Assembly: GCA_963210315.1 (NCBI GenBank) | Contig: OY723246.1 | Span: forward strand, 496,001-560,000 | Direction of reading: 5' to 3' | Length of the DNA: 64,000 bases | DNA from: Rhynchopus euleeides | Taxonomy: Eukaryota > Euglenozoa > Diplonemea > Diplonemida > Diplonemidae | Shown: positions 11,396 to 21,761 of the stretch, one piece after another | How positions within the stretch are numbered: the first letter of the stretch is position 1 | Layout: every line of letters begins with the position of its first letter | The notes under the pieces: model-generated | The model's database searches: none | What the model saw: only the letters and a program-made list of their open reading frames with translations | Told to the model about the DNA's origin: nothing | Translations under genes and position numbers: made by a program

Positions 11396-11957
11396 CACAC
11401 CACAGATCGGATGAGGGGCGAGGTCCTTCATTACGCGGTAGGCGCATTTTTTGTGCAGTTCTCCCCCCCTCCCCCCCTCCCCCTTTTTGTTTGTGCTAAA
11501 CGCACCAAAGTGTTCCGAGCTACGAAGGTGCCCAGTGGGGATGGCAATGATCCGGTCACCTCCGTCCCACGCCCTAACGTGCAGGTAGCAAGTGGGTTGC
11601 ACTGGCAATACACAATATACCCCGGCAATTCTATTTTTGTGAGGAAACCACCCGAAAGTTTTTTGCCGGAAACTGCCCAACAGCGAAAAGACGCCTTCAA
11701 GAGGGGTCGCGGGAAGGAGGGGGTCAGGGGGTTGGGGGGTGGTGGTGTTTGATGGACGCAGAGAAGAGTGACAAATCCGATACGTTTGCTTCATTCACAC
11801 TCACAGCAGCCTGAAGTGTCATGTGAAGAGAAGGGGTTGGGGGTACTACACCTATAAACTAGCTGTGCACGCCCCCCCCCCCCCTCTACTCTCCACCCAG
11901 CAGAATGGCCACACAACAACAGAAGGCTTGCCCAAGTTGGGTTGCCGAATCATGGAA

Positions 11958-12149
11958 AGCGCCCTATCACTTCACAGCTACAACCGCTCTGATGAATTTC
12001 CTTTTGTTTGTTGCGTTGACGCTTCTACACACAAAACCCTGAACTGATCACACCCTGAGCCTGATGAAGGGTGGGGTTAGTGTATAGAGCACGTTTGGTT
12101 GCAGCTGTGGTGGGGCGCTTTCCGCTCACACGAGTGTGCTTAAAAACAA
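11958..12149 (+). repeat. Dispersed repeat family 1, long copy 2
   Basis: Near-identical to 436-629 over about 190 bp, in the same orientation, including GCGTTGACGCTTCTACACAC and the CTCACACGAGTGTGC end. The near identity suggests a recent duplication or transposition. Confidence 0.75.
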
Positions 12150-12449
12150 AAGTGCTTTTATTTTTGGAGGGTGTTTCAAGAACACAACACAGGGAACCTC
12201 TTGCTGCAAAAACAAAAAAGGCAAAACCTTTCACACGCAGAGCTATTCCTAACTAGGGGTCCGGATTCCATGATTTTGAATTTCAGATTTTTCCTCTGTC
12301 TGGCGCGTTTTTTTTGCACTCTGTTTAGCGCGTTTTTTTTTGCACTGCAGGAAAAAAAAATTCTGGTGAGGATTCACCGGAGTGGAGGGTGCTGAGGGGC
12401 TGAGCGGCTGGGGGGATGCTGCCTGTGAGGGAGAAGATGCACCAAGCAA

Positions 12450-12480
12450 AGACACACGGCCCCGGAGGGGCCGTGTGTCT
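12450..12480. repeat. Perfect 14-bp inverted repeat (hairpin)
   Basis: AGACACACGGCCCC, a 3-nt loop GGA, then the exact complement. Outer flanks ATGCACCA and TGGTGCAT also pair, extending an imperfect stem from about 12437 to 12496. It could be a small fold-back element or a structured RNA; nothing nearby decides. Confidence 0.75.
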
Positions 12481-12574
12481 GTGTTCAGTGGTGCATTCCT
12501 CCGCACCTCAGTGCACTCTCCGACCTGCATGTCTACGGGGGTCTGAGCCCACATGGCAACCCCGAGTAAGGGGT

Positions 12575-12830
12575 GCAAACAGACACCCCATGGCCAAAAT
12601 GACCCCACCGCGATCCGCACAGATCCCAAATATTCAGAGGAACAGGGTTTTGAAAAACCTGTAAGTGGGGTCCCGCTGGGTGGGTGGTGTGGGTGGGCTG
12701 ATTTCTGGCCTCCCAGTCACATCCTCCCTTCAGAAGTCCCTGAACCAGACCCACATTTCATGGGTGAAACTTGGCACGCACACCACCAAAATGACCCCAC
12801 TACGATCCGCACGGAGCTCAAATAATGCAA
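12575..12830 (+). repeat. Dispersed repeat family 4
   Basis: ACCCCATGGCCAAAATGACC, GCGATCCGCACAGA and CAAATATTCA recur in inverted orientation at 32770-32935, both with GGGTCCCGCTGGGTGGG nearby. A partial third copy lies at 12783-12828 (CCAAAATGACCCCACTACGA). No coding frame is shared between copies. Confidence 0.55.
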
Positions 12831-13939
12831 TAACGCCAGTCATGTGCGGCGATGCGATCAGTTTTGAGCCCCCCAAACAGGTGCCTCAGTAGCGCGTTTT
12901 TTTTGTATCCGATTTCGGTCACCAGCCCCCCGGACCCCCAGATTTAGGAAAAGCCCTGTTCACACGGCACACGCCACGCCTGCAAGGGCGTGCGATAGAT
13001 GCTCTCGTGATCGGTGAAGAGTCTTGCAGGTTCCTCTGAGGGATCAACTATCTTTCGTCAGCTGATTGCGGGTTGTGCATGAGGGTTAAATCCAACAGGG
13101 CATCAAGGCACCGCCTTTCGTTGGAAAAATGTCAGAAGTCTGCGGGAGGCTTCGCTCTGTGTCAAACTGTGACAATGTTTTTAATCGCTTTGGCACCGAC
13201 CCCTTGAGGCAACTCACTGTTCTGCAGCCTTCTGAGCGACGGCCCCACGAGACCGCTGCACAGAGAATCCGACACGCTAACATAACATTGTTATTTTCTT
13301 TGACAGTTTCGGGTGGATCCAACTGAGGAAACCTTACACACTCCAACAGCAGGCCGCCTCTGAATTCGAAGAACGCCAACCTCCGTTGACCCAGCCCACT
13401 CTCTGGCGGGGGTCTTCGCCAGGTGTGAAGTGGAGGAAGGGGTGCCACACAGTGGGCATGTATACAGTTTTTTTGATACAGAATGAAGCTCCGCTCCCAT
13501 TCGGTCTGGTTCGCTTCGTGAATCGTTCAATAACCACGTTGGGGCTGGGTTCTGGCCCGAGCACCTTCGTGGCCCTCTTGCCACGATGCGCTTCAGCGCA
13601 TCGAGCGCGAGGAAATGCTCCCAAACGCCCCCCCCCCCCCCCCCCCCTGCAAAGGGGGGACCCCACAAGGAGGGTTGTCTCACACTCCTGTGAGGCTGAG
13701 GACCGCACGCCACCCCCCTCGCCCCCTCCCCCTCCCCCACGCTTCCCCTTGTACAACTTGAACAGTTTATGTTTCGCGACAACAAGGAACCCCCTTTTGT
13801 TCTTGCCGCGGTGAAAAGGAGAAAGATCGGCGCCAGCGCTTTGGATGGCGGAAAAGACAACTCCAAACTACACTTAGGCTTGTTCATGCCGCGACTGTGC
13901 CGCACATGCTCAGGCAACAACAACAGTAACAACACATGA

Positions 13940-14066
13940 CGGTGCCCCTGAAAGGGCCGATTTACGTAGTTCTTACGTAGTTGATGGTAAGATTTTTGGC
14001 AGAGTTTCTCTTGAGAGGCCCCATTTTTTTTTGACGTAGTGCCCCGAAGATTTTTCAGGGGCACCA
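13940..14066. mobile_element. Short MITE with GGTGCCCCTGAAA termini
   Basis: Bounded by GGTGCCCCTGAAA and its inverse TTTCAGGGGCACC, about 127 bp. The ends and the internal ACGTAGTTCTTACGTAGT words resemble the 992-bp TGGTGCC elements at 30842 and 52224. No clear target-site duplication is seen. Confidence 0.55.
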
Positions 14067-14280
14067 GCGTGAAGTTTGGTTCACCCGGGCCACGAAACAA
14101 ACCGCCTCGGGGGGAGCTCTTCGCTCTTCTGCGCCACACTGTGCCGCTTTCCAGCCAACTTTATGGGGCCGGCTCACTTCTGAGCCAAGACCCCCCCCCC
14201 TCTCCCCATCATCTCCTTTTTGGCCGTGCTTCCAACACACACACCCCCCCCCCCCCAAGGGGACCACTTCCATCAATGCA

Positions 14281-16770
14281 TCAATGCGGCCTCCTCTTCC
14301 GCTTGCTGTCCATCGCCTCGACTATCCGCTGGAGGATCTCCCCCCCGACGAGAGTCGACCCACCTGCATCCGCATCATGGTACACCTGTGTGATCCCGCC
14401 CTCCCCGTTGCAGTGGTATGGCGCCAGGCAGATCAGCGCCTGCTCGGCATTCCACCTCTTCGAAGGGTCGCCTTCTGTGAGCCCCTTGATGCATGTCTGT
14501 ATGCAGGGCACCTTCAGGTGGGGTGGCGTGGTGCTGGAGAGGGAGGCCAGGGCGTTGCCCAGGTCTAGCAGGTCAGACCTCCAGAGCAGGGAGAATTGGC
14601 GTTGTTCCGCCTGCTCTTCCAGCCGGTGGTGGGCGGCGTTGCCAAAGGAGGTGAGGACGATGCAGTCGGTGTCGGGGTCGTGGCGGAAGCAGGAGAGATC
14701 GAGGGAGTTGTGAGTCACGCCCCGTCGGTGCAGGATTGCGACGCAGAAGAGCATCTGGGCTACGTATCCCACAACCCGGTCCGGGTTGGTGATGACGTGC
14801 TCCAGGCGCATGTCCAGCCTGTCCTGAAGGGAGTCCCCTGCATAGCCGTACATATCAGCAATGGAGAAGACGGATCCATCCATCTCGAACACCTCGCGGA
14901 CACAGCTGATGTGCCTCCCGCCCAGCCTCTCCATCACAACCGCTTCGTTAAGCGTCTTCCTCACCTCCTCCCTGTCCCCCTTGTTGATGTGCCGCAGCAG
15001 GCTCCGCGTCTGGAACATCAGCGACCCGTTCTTGCTCTCCTCGATGCTGAGGCAGCTGAACCGGTCCCCCATGGCGTCCCTCCCCAGAGGGAGCTCGACG
15101 ACGTATTCCCGCCGCCCCACCACCGTGTCGTAGGGGCAGGTGTGTGCCAGGAATGGGTGGCGCGACATCTCCTGTATGCTCATCCGGTTCGCCGGGTCGA
15201 CAACAAGCGCCTTCTCGATCAGATCGATCGCATCCGCGGGGAACCCATCGAGATGCCGGCGGTTGTAAGCACCCTGCTGCACGACAGAGAGGAGCCTCCC
15301 AACATTATCCATCTTCCCTTCTGTGCCCAGAAACGCCTTCCCCACTGTGACCGGGGTGCTGCATCTCCCGTTATTCGACTTCCCGCTGTTGTTATAAGCA
15401 TCTTCCTGAGCATCGGGCGCCGCCAGCAGCTCGAGGGATCCGTTAGTTGTTTTAAACTGAGTTTTAATCGTCGTCTCACTCTCTGTCTTCGGCGCGGTGA
15501 AGGGTGTGTGGGTGGTGAACAGCTCGAACAGGGTTGCGCCTGCGGACCACGCATCTGCGGCAAACGCTTTGTAGGCAGGCGATGTGCAGCACACCTCCGG
15601 GGCGAGGTAATGCGGGGAACCGCACGGGTCAGACAGGATCTCATCCGCCTGGGTGCGGATGGCAAACCCGAAGTCGAGAAGCTTCGTCTCCCCATTGTTG
15701 AAGTCCATCAGGATGTTCTGCGGCTTGACATCCCTGTGGGCGATCCCCCTCGCATGACAGTACATCAGCGCGTCAATGAGCCGCTCAAAGCTCTTCCTCG
15801 CCTGGAACACACCCAGCCTCTCGGGGTGCTTCCGAATCACCGTCTCCAGATCCACCCCCTGTTCGACATATTCCAACACAAGATGGATGTAGCGCTGCGA
15901 CTCACAAACCTCCTCCAGGCCTACAATGGAGGGATGCCCCTTCACGACGGAGAGCATCGCAGCTTCGCCCCACGCGTGGTTGTTCAGCTGCTTCTTCGAA
16001 AGCTTCGTTTTGTCGAAGATCTTCAAGGCGTATTTCCTCCCATTCTCAACATTCGTCGCCGACACCACGGAGCCGTATGACCCGCGCCCCACCGTCGACC
16101 TCAAGAGGTACGGCCCCACCTTCTCCAAGGTTTTGACGCGCTGCGGGTTTGACGACGCAACCTCTGACACCTCGCGGATCGCGACGTGTGGGGCAGGCAC
16201 CGGGAAGAGAAACCCAGATCCATCGCTGAGAGACATCATGGAGCGTGGGCTGGCCGACGGGGTGCCGGAGGATGCGTCCACGCTGCTAACCCCGCGGATG
16301 TAGCAGTCGAGCCGCTCGTCCCCCGAGGGGCAGGCGGAGGAGGCGGTGCGGGTGTCGCACGGCTTCTTCCTGCGGCTGCTGCGCTTCTTCCCCATCTTCG
16401 CGCGGGATGGTGGCGACGGGAGCTGCAGCGTCTGCGCGTTGGAGGAAGGGTTGCCAAGCTCCCCACTCTTCGTCCTCTCCAGGTTAGAACCCAGGTCGGA
16501 CCCCCGCTTTGTGTGGATGTTATCGCTCGACTGCTTGGCCCTCCGCACCGGGCTCTCCCGCCCCCTGCTCCGCAGCTGCGAATCCGCACGGGTGGGATCC
16601 CCTAAAGGCGCAGACCCAGGCGACAGCGTATAATGCTGCCCGGAAGACACACCAGTCCCGGCAGAAAGCACACGCGAGTGCTGCACAGGCGGCCTCCGCG
16701 ATGCCGGCGCTCTGACTGGCGCGGCATGCTGTGAGGCCTGCTGCTGCTTGGTGCTGCCGCAGTTGCCCAT
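14281..16770 (-). CDS. Tandem Ser/Thr kinase-pseudokinase with N-myristoylation signal (829 aa)
   Basis: I chose the ATG at 16770 because it gives MGNCGST, a myristoylation plus palmitoylation signal that would hold the protein at a membrane; a CAG lies 2 nt before it. The frame is open further upstream but only as His/Pro-rich low complexity. Residues 1-215 are Ser/Arg-rich and probably disordered. Residues 219-541 form a CAMK/AMPK-like kinase: GRGSYGSV, YALK (K250), HRDVKPQN (D347), DFG (D367), and APE at 390-392. An insert of about 60 residues follows HTPFTAPKT (about 428-487). Residues ~556-782 repeat the kinase plan in degenerate form: THNSLD replaces HRD and TSFG replaces DFG, so this half should be catalytically dead. 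No intron is evident. The substrate is unknown. Confidence 0.85.
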   Translation of the reverse strand: MGNCGSTKQQQASQHAAPVRAPASRRPPVQHSRVLSAGTGVSSGQHYTLSPGSAPLGDPTRADSQLRSRGRESPVRRAKQSSDNIHTKRGSDLGSNLERTKSGELGNPSSNAQTLQLPSPPSRAKMGKKRSSRRKKPCDTRTASSACPSGDERLDCYIRGVSSVDASSGTPSASPRSMMSLSDGSGFLFPVPAPHVAIREVSEVASSNPQRVKTLEKVGPYLLRSTVGRGSYGSVVSATNVENGRKYALKIFDKTKLSKKQLNNHAWGEAAMLSVVKGHPSIVGLEEVCESQRYIHLVLEYVEQGVDLETVIRKHPERLGVFQARKSFERLIDALMYCHARGIAHRDVKPQNILMDFNNGETKLLDFGFAIRTQADEILSDPCGSPHYLAPEVCCTSPAYKAFAADAWSAGATLFELFTTHTPFTAPKTESETTIKTQFKTTNGSLELLAAPDAQEDAYNNSGKSNNGRCSTPVTVGKAFLGTEGKMDNVGRLLSVVQQGAYNRRHLDGFPADAIDLIEKALVVDPANRMSIQEMSRHPFLAHTCPYDTVVGRREYVVELPLGRDAMGDRFSCLSIEESKNGSLMFQTRSLLRHINKGDREEVRKTLNEAVVMERLGGRHISCVREVFEMDGSVFSIADMYGYAGDSLQDRLDMRLEHVITNPDRVVGYVAQMLFCVAILHRRGVTHNSLDLSCFRHDPDTDCIVLTSFGNAAHHRLEEQAEQRQFSLLWRSDLLDLGNALASLSSTTPPHLKVPCIQTCIKGLTEGDPSKRWNAEQALICLAPYHCNGEGGITQVYHDADAGGSTLVGGEILQRIVEAMDSKRKRRPH

Positions 16771-17747
16771 GGCTGCAGCACACACCAGGGCAGACCGCAC
16801 ACACCCCCCGTGGGGGCAAGGGGTGGGGTGTGTGTGGCAGGGGGGAAGAGGTGCGTCGTGTGTGTGTTGTGTGTGTGTGTGTGCTGCGTGGAGGGGGGGG
16901 GGGGGGGGGCGGGGCGGATGGAGTGCATGGGTGGAGTGATGCGGGAGAAAAATCATGGCACGCAAATTGGCATTCCCATTCTCTCGAGGAGGGGGGTGGG
17001 GGGGCAGGGGGTGGGGGGGGGGGGTCGGCCCTTTTTTTTCACCATTTCGCCAGAGTTGCATGTCGCGCGCCAGATAGCTGATGTGAGACGATCAGCGTAT
17101 GCTCTTCATGTGGGCCGGAGTGCCCGCTCAAAGCTATGCGCAGCAACAACAAAAAAACGCGAAGAAGGAAATACACGGCACACCCCGCTTCGGTTGGCAC
17201 ACAAGCCGAGCGGGGCAAGATACAGCAGCGAAACACCACAGGGAATCACAAAAAAATCACGCTGGGGTTGGTGATGGTGCTCGCGGTGGTGGTGGTGGGA
17301 TATCAGCGCAGAGTGGATTGCCCGCACTGCTGTTTCCCGCCGGCGCCCCCCCCACCGGGTCCCTCTCCAGCCTAACACCCAGCGTCCGAACCACACATAT
17401 TTACACACAGAACCACGCACAGATGCAGGTGTGGCTCTATTTTGGGGGTATTTTGGCCGATTTTCGAAATCCTATTTTGGTTTTTTTGCACTTTTTTTTG
17501 GGTGCTTTTTTGCACGATTTCTGTGCCTCAGACACAGATTTTGGTGTGATTTTTGCGCTATTTTGATTCACTCGGCCTCACCGATGCATACGATTCGAAA
17601 AAATGGCGAAAAAATCGCTATCAACAACGGTGAACGAATGGAGGTAGATGGGGAAGTGGAAGGACACAGCACGCCCTCCCACTGCTCGCCACCTGTACAC
17701 TACCTCTCTGTTCAAGGCGGTCAGTGCCTCTTGATGCTGCACACAAA
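16771..17747. other. 5' flank of kinase gene; no supported gene
   Basis: On the minus strand a pyrimidine- and CA-rich stretch (16775-16890) leads to CAG at 16773-16775 and then the kinase ATG, as expected of a splice acceptor. G runs at 16894-16910 and 16990-17030. No further gene supported. Confidence 0.5.
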
Positions 17748-18045
17748 TCACTGTACATCCCAGGGCGCCTTCCTTGTGAGAATAGCGGAACCTCTGCGTT
17801 GCAGTTTGGTGGTTGAGGCCGGCGGTGGTGACTCACTTTGGTGACTGTGCTTCCTTCCCCCTGAGCTCGACCAGATCCAGGTCGACCTGGTGCTGTGTGG
17901 CTCCGGTGTGGTATCTCCTTGCTTCCTCGCACACATACACGTGGTTCCTCGCCACGGATGCCCACCAAGTGAACCCGAAACATATCACGGGCCCCGACGA
18001 CCCTTTCGAGATGTCATAGCCGCAAGCCCGCAAACCCGATCGCAT
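17748..18045 (-). CDS. Tentative two-exon small protein (84 aa), function unknown
   Basis: Exon 1 is 17837-18045 (starts MRSGLRACGYDISKGSS) and exon 2 is 17748-17793. The proposed intron (17794-17836) starts GTGAGT and ends CGCAG but is only 43 nt, shorter than the others here. The frame joins to give ...KEAQSPKGSAILTRK and ends in TGA. The stretch VICFGFTWWASVARNHVYV reads like folded protein rather than low complexity. A pyrimidine tract ending in CAG lies 17 nt before the ATG. No domain is recognised. It may be an exon of a longer gene or a chance frame. Confidence 0.3.
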
Positions 18046-18160
18046 TCGCAAGGTGTTCGTCTCTGAGAGATTAGGCTCGGCCCAGCCTCCCGCGAGGTGT
18101 GAACCGATATGCCCAGCCCCGTACGCGCAAGCTTGGCTCCAAGACCAGGCACAAGCCACA

Positions 18161-18220
18161 GGGGGGTCTGGGGGGCGGAGCCCCCCAGCCGCCGGAGGCC
18201 ACGGTAGCGAACGTCTGTTG
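18161..18220 (+). repeat. GC-hairpin repeat, copy 1
   Basis: A CTGGGGGGC-GGA-GCCCCCCAG hairpin followed by CCGCCGGAGGCCACGGTAGC and GAACGTCTG. Copies at 18283-18344 and 54832-54890 lie on the same strand. Confidence 0.8.
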
Positions 18221-18282
18221 GCCTGGCTCCATAGTCGCATACGCTCAAGTACAACACAACTGACAGATAGCACATGTCGCAT

Positions 18283-18344
18283 GGGGGGGTCTGGGGGGTT
18301 CCGCCCCCCAGCCGCCGGAGGCCACGGTAGTGAACATCTGTTGG
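18283..18344 (+). repeat. GC-hairpin repeat, copy 2
   Basis: Same as copy 1 but the loop reads TTCCG; the arms CTGGGGGG/CCCCCCAG are kept, and GCCGCCGGAGGCCACGGTAG follows. Confidence 0.8.
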
Positions 18345-19625
18345 TTTGAGCTCGAGAGCAAGCCTCTCACACCACCGCCCTCCGACCCCCCTCTCCACCC
18401 CCAGGTGCAAATTTTTTTTGCATCCGGAAAATGTGTTCTTTTGACTGTTTGAGCACATCCAAGACCGGGAACATAAAAATTTTCGGCCAATACCAAGTAG
18501 GGTCACTATAAAATCCAAAGGAAAATAGTGCAAAAAAAATAGTGCAAAAAAATATTTTTCCCCCAAATTCCTATTTTCATTCCGTGAAATAGATACACGC
18601 CTGCACAGATGTTTACCTTTTTTTTTTTGCTTTGTGGAAGTTGCACCGAGCAGGCTCTGATGCCACCTTACCTCCGCTGTACACAACACCCATACACACA
18701 CACGCTGTGGAGCCCCTGCCCTGGGATAGCGCGGGAGGGTTTGCGGGAGGGGGGGTATATATGCGGGAGTAGGCCAGGCAAAAAAAAACGGACAGGGATA
18801 AAAACCCACCCCTCCTCCCCCCTCTCGAAAACCACTGCCAGGTTCCACAACACGGCCTCGCCTGGAAAAGAGAGAAAAAAAAACGTACAGCCAAGGATTT
18901 CCAGGAATACGAATGCCTTCATCCAAGGATTTTTTTCAGTGGATATTTTGGTTTGCACAGCAGTGTCAGGGCTGCGCTGAGCACGCCCTGCCCTGTGTGC
19001 GATGCCCACTGCGCATCATTGGGTTACAAAGCCGCCACCCCCCCCCCCCCCACCCCATTGTCAGGTGCAGAGTTGTTTGCAGTGCCAAGCAGCACGGTGC
19101 AGAGAGAGAGAATGACATCCAATCATTCGAACATTCTGTTGGGCACAAAGAGAGCATATCCTCCTCCCAGAGCACGCCCAGAACCCACCCGGCTGGGGTG
19201 GGGTGTGGCAGCATCACTGCCACACTTCTGTCAGTTGATTTGCATTGCAGCGTGTCCCACGTATAATATAGGGCATCTCACAGCGAAACCGAAACCTTCC
19301 ATGTGTTCTATCACATTTCCGCTGACACACACACACAGGTGTGCCTTGGTGCAAACAAATAAGCAAAGTTACAAACATCAACCCACACAGCAGCAACTCC
19401 TCTCAGGCGAGACGGGGGCATGTCCCGGCTGCTTCCAATTCTGAACAACATGGTGCGGCATGAACAATGGCCGCCGGTTCCTCCTCAGGCACTAACGTGA
19501 ACTTAACCTTAACGGGACACCTGAAGCTAGCTGGGCCCGAGGCAGACGATACCAAGGGGGGTGAGGGGAGGGTGGTTTGATACGTTTGGCGCTTCGACAC
19601 GCCACACCACGTCAACGCCAACACT

Positions 19626-21761
19626 TCACCCGGTGAAGTCGCTGAAAGACTGCAGCGCAATGCATGCTTCGACAGTGAGCCGCCCTGCCAGCAGTGCCTC
19701 CGGCACCTGGGTGTTCTTGATCTCAAACAGCCGTTTGATGTGCGAACGGTACGGTTGGGCGAGCACCCTGCCATGCATCTGCGGGGTGTGTGTTGTGGCC
19801 CCACAGCCCTCTGCGCTGAGCCCCCTGCATATGCCATGCTGTGTTCTGCACAACCTCTGTCTCTCTCGCTCCCTCCCCCACCCCACCCCCCCCCTTTTCT
19901 CTCACGCAGAATCGCCACACCGCGACACCACCCTCTCTCACATACCTCCCACACCCCCTGCTCGATCTGCTTCGCAATGTCTGTGGCAGCCTCGCCCTTC
20001 TCCGCATCCAGTGCTGCCGCAATCCGCTGCACCACAGTGTTGCGGACGGGCAGCGCGCGGTCCGCCTGTGCACAGCACGCGGGGGTGGGGGTGGGGGGAG
20101 AAAGCGACGCAAAGTGTCACTGCGCTTTGTTCGGCACTTTTTGCTTTGGTTTCTTTTTTTGCGTTGACGCTTCCTTGAGTTGAAGCAAAAACACAGCACC
20201 CCCAGAAGCCAGAGGCAGCGCACTTCCAACACAACAGAAGCCTCGAGACACACCTGCACGGGATGCGGCTGCTGCTGCGGTACGCCGGACGGCTGCACGG
20301 GGGCTGCCCCCTGCGGCACTCCCGCCGCGCCCTCCGCAGCACTGGGGGGCGAAGCTGCCCCTGCTGGGGACTCGGTGATCAGCAGCAGCGGCTGCCGCGG
20401 CGGTAAGCCGTACGGCTGCATGGGGACTGCCCCCTGCGGCACTCCCGCCGCACCCCCCGCAGCACCGGGGGGGGAAGCTGCCCCTGCTGGGGACCCAGGG
20501 GCAGGAGCAGCAGCAGGAGCTGTGGGGGCGGCAGGCACGGCAGCAGCCGGAGGCGGCGCAGCCCCCGCAGCAGGCACCGCCACGGGGGTGGGTATGCCGG
20601 CCTGCCGCCGCACCTCCGCCAGCTCCCGCATCACCCGCCCGGCGGTCTCCTCCGCTGCCTTGCCGTTCTCAACCCGCTCCTCCTCGCTTGGCTGCGGGCC
20701 TGTCAGGCGCTGCAGGGGGGGGTGTGGGTGGGGTGGGGGTGCAGTGGGTGAGTGTAGTGTTGTTGGCAACATCAGCCATCATTTTTCTTAAGGCCCCACC
20801 ATACCTGGACGTAGTGCACGATGTCATGGCTGCTGCCGCTGCTCATCACCGACACGATCGGCGCGTTTGGGTCGCGCACCTCTGTCCCTTTCGAGAGCAG
20901 ACGCGACGGCGCCCACGGCGGGCCCAGCTCCTGGCTCACAAGAGCCAGAAGGTCGCCTGTAGTGTGCGTCCTCAGCAGCTGGTGCTGCTGCTTCGGCTTG
21001 CGGTTCATCAGAATCACCTCGATGGTCACCACCTGGTCCAGCGCCGGGCTCGAAGGTGCCGCCTCACCGCCTTCCGCCTTCTTCGCCTTCTTCGGCGCAG
21101 GCTTTGCCGGCTTGGCTGCAGGCTTCGAAGCCTTGGGAGCAGGCTTGCCCCGCTTCTTCGCCGGCTCCTCCTCCTCGGCAGGGTCCTCCTGCTCGCGCTT
21201 CACCGCCTGCAGGGGGACAGACAGCATCGGCTCGTCCACAGCATGCTCCTCCTTGCCGTACTGTGTCTGAGTGCCGAACAGCTGCGACACGGTCTGCGAA
21301 CCAGCGACCCCGGCATCATCTTCGTCAGCAGGGGGTGCTGCTATTGCCAGCGCCGCTGGGGGGGGTGAGGATGCGGAGGAGATGTTTGTCTGCTGCGTGT
21401 CGTCGGCGGATGTCTGCGGCCCGCCGCCCTCCTCGGGGTGGCGCGCCCAGATGTGGGAGGACAGCAGGTAGTGCCGCGACAGCTGCTCCTCCTCTGGGAT
21501 GGCGTCGTCCTCCTCGAACTCGTCGCCGCAGAAGGGGCACACCAGGGGCTCGTCGAAGGTGCGCTCGTGGCCCAGCTGCGACTCGAGGAAGCTCAGCTCG
21601 GGCTCCTCCTCGGCGGGCTCGGAGGCAGGCGAGGATTCGGCGCTGCTGGTTGTGTCGCTGACATCGTCGCGCGCAGCCCTGCCCCGGCCGCCCCCGCGGC
21701 CACGGCCACGGCCACGTCCACGTGCACCCCGCCCGCCGCCACCACCCCTCCGCCCAGGCAT
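19626..21761 (-). CDS. Four-exon RGG / C2H2 zinc finger / ubiquitin-like protein (about 561 aa)
   Basis: Exons (minus strand): 20805-21761, 20254-20709, 19946-20065, 19626-19778. All introns (95, 188, 167 nt) are GT...CAG and phase 0, and the joined frame has no stop, which strongly supports the model. Exon 1 starts MPGRRGGGG with an RGG-type tract (nucleic-acid binding), then CPFC...H...SSHIWARH, a C2H2-like finger, then a Lys/Ala/Pro tract like a histone H1 tail. It ends with VVTIEVILMNRKPKQQHQLL onward, which looks like a ubiquitin-like beta-grasp. Exon 2 is Ala/Pro-rich with two imperfect repeats starting SPAGAASPP. Exons 3-4 form a helical C-terminus (VQRIAAALDAEKGEAATDI, SHIKRLFEIKN). 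Probably nuclear. No family name is assigned. An AG ends 9 nt before the ATG. Confidence 0.75.

Larger units (their letters stand above)
11396..14280. other. No supported gene; repeats and C/G runs
   Basis: Apart from the repeats listed separately (11958-12149, 12450-12480, 12575-12830, 13940-14066), I see only short overlapping frames. C runs occur near 11873, 13628-13646, 14188 and 14243. GCGCGTTTTTTTT occurs three times (near 12303, 12328 and 12893). Confidence 0.55.
18046..19625. other. No supported gene; repeats and A-rich stretch
   Basis: Holds two GC-hairpin repeats (18161-18220, 18283-18344), an A/T-rich stretch at 18400-18620 and a C run at 19036-19050. Open frames here overlap each other and look non-coding. 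Confidence 0.5.

Noticed and set aside
16771-17061. Upstream extension of the kinase frame to 17061
   Set aside because: Low-complexity His/Pro sequence; the internal MGNCGST start gives a textbook acylation signal and follows CAG.
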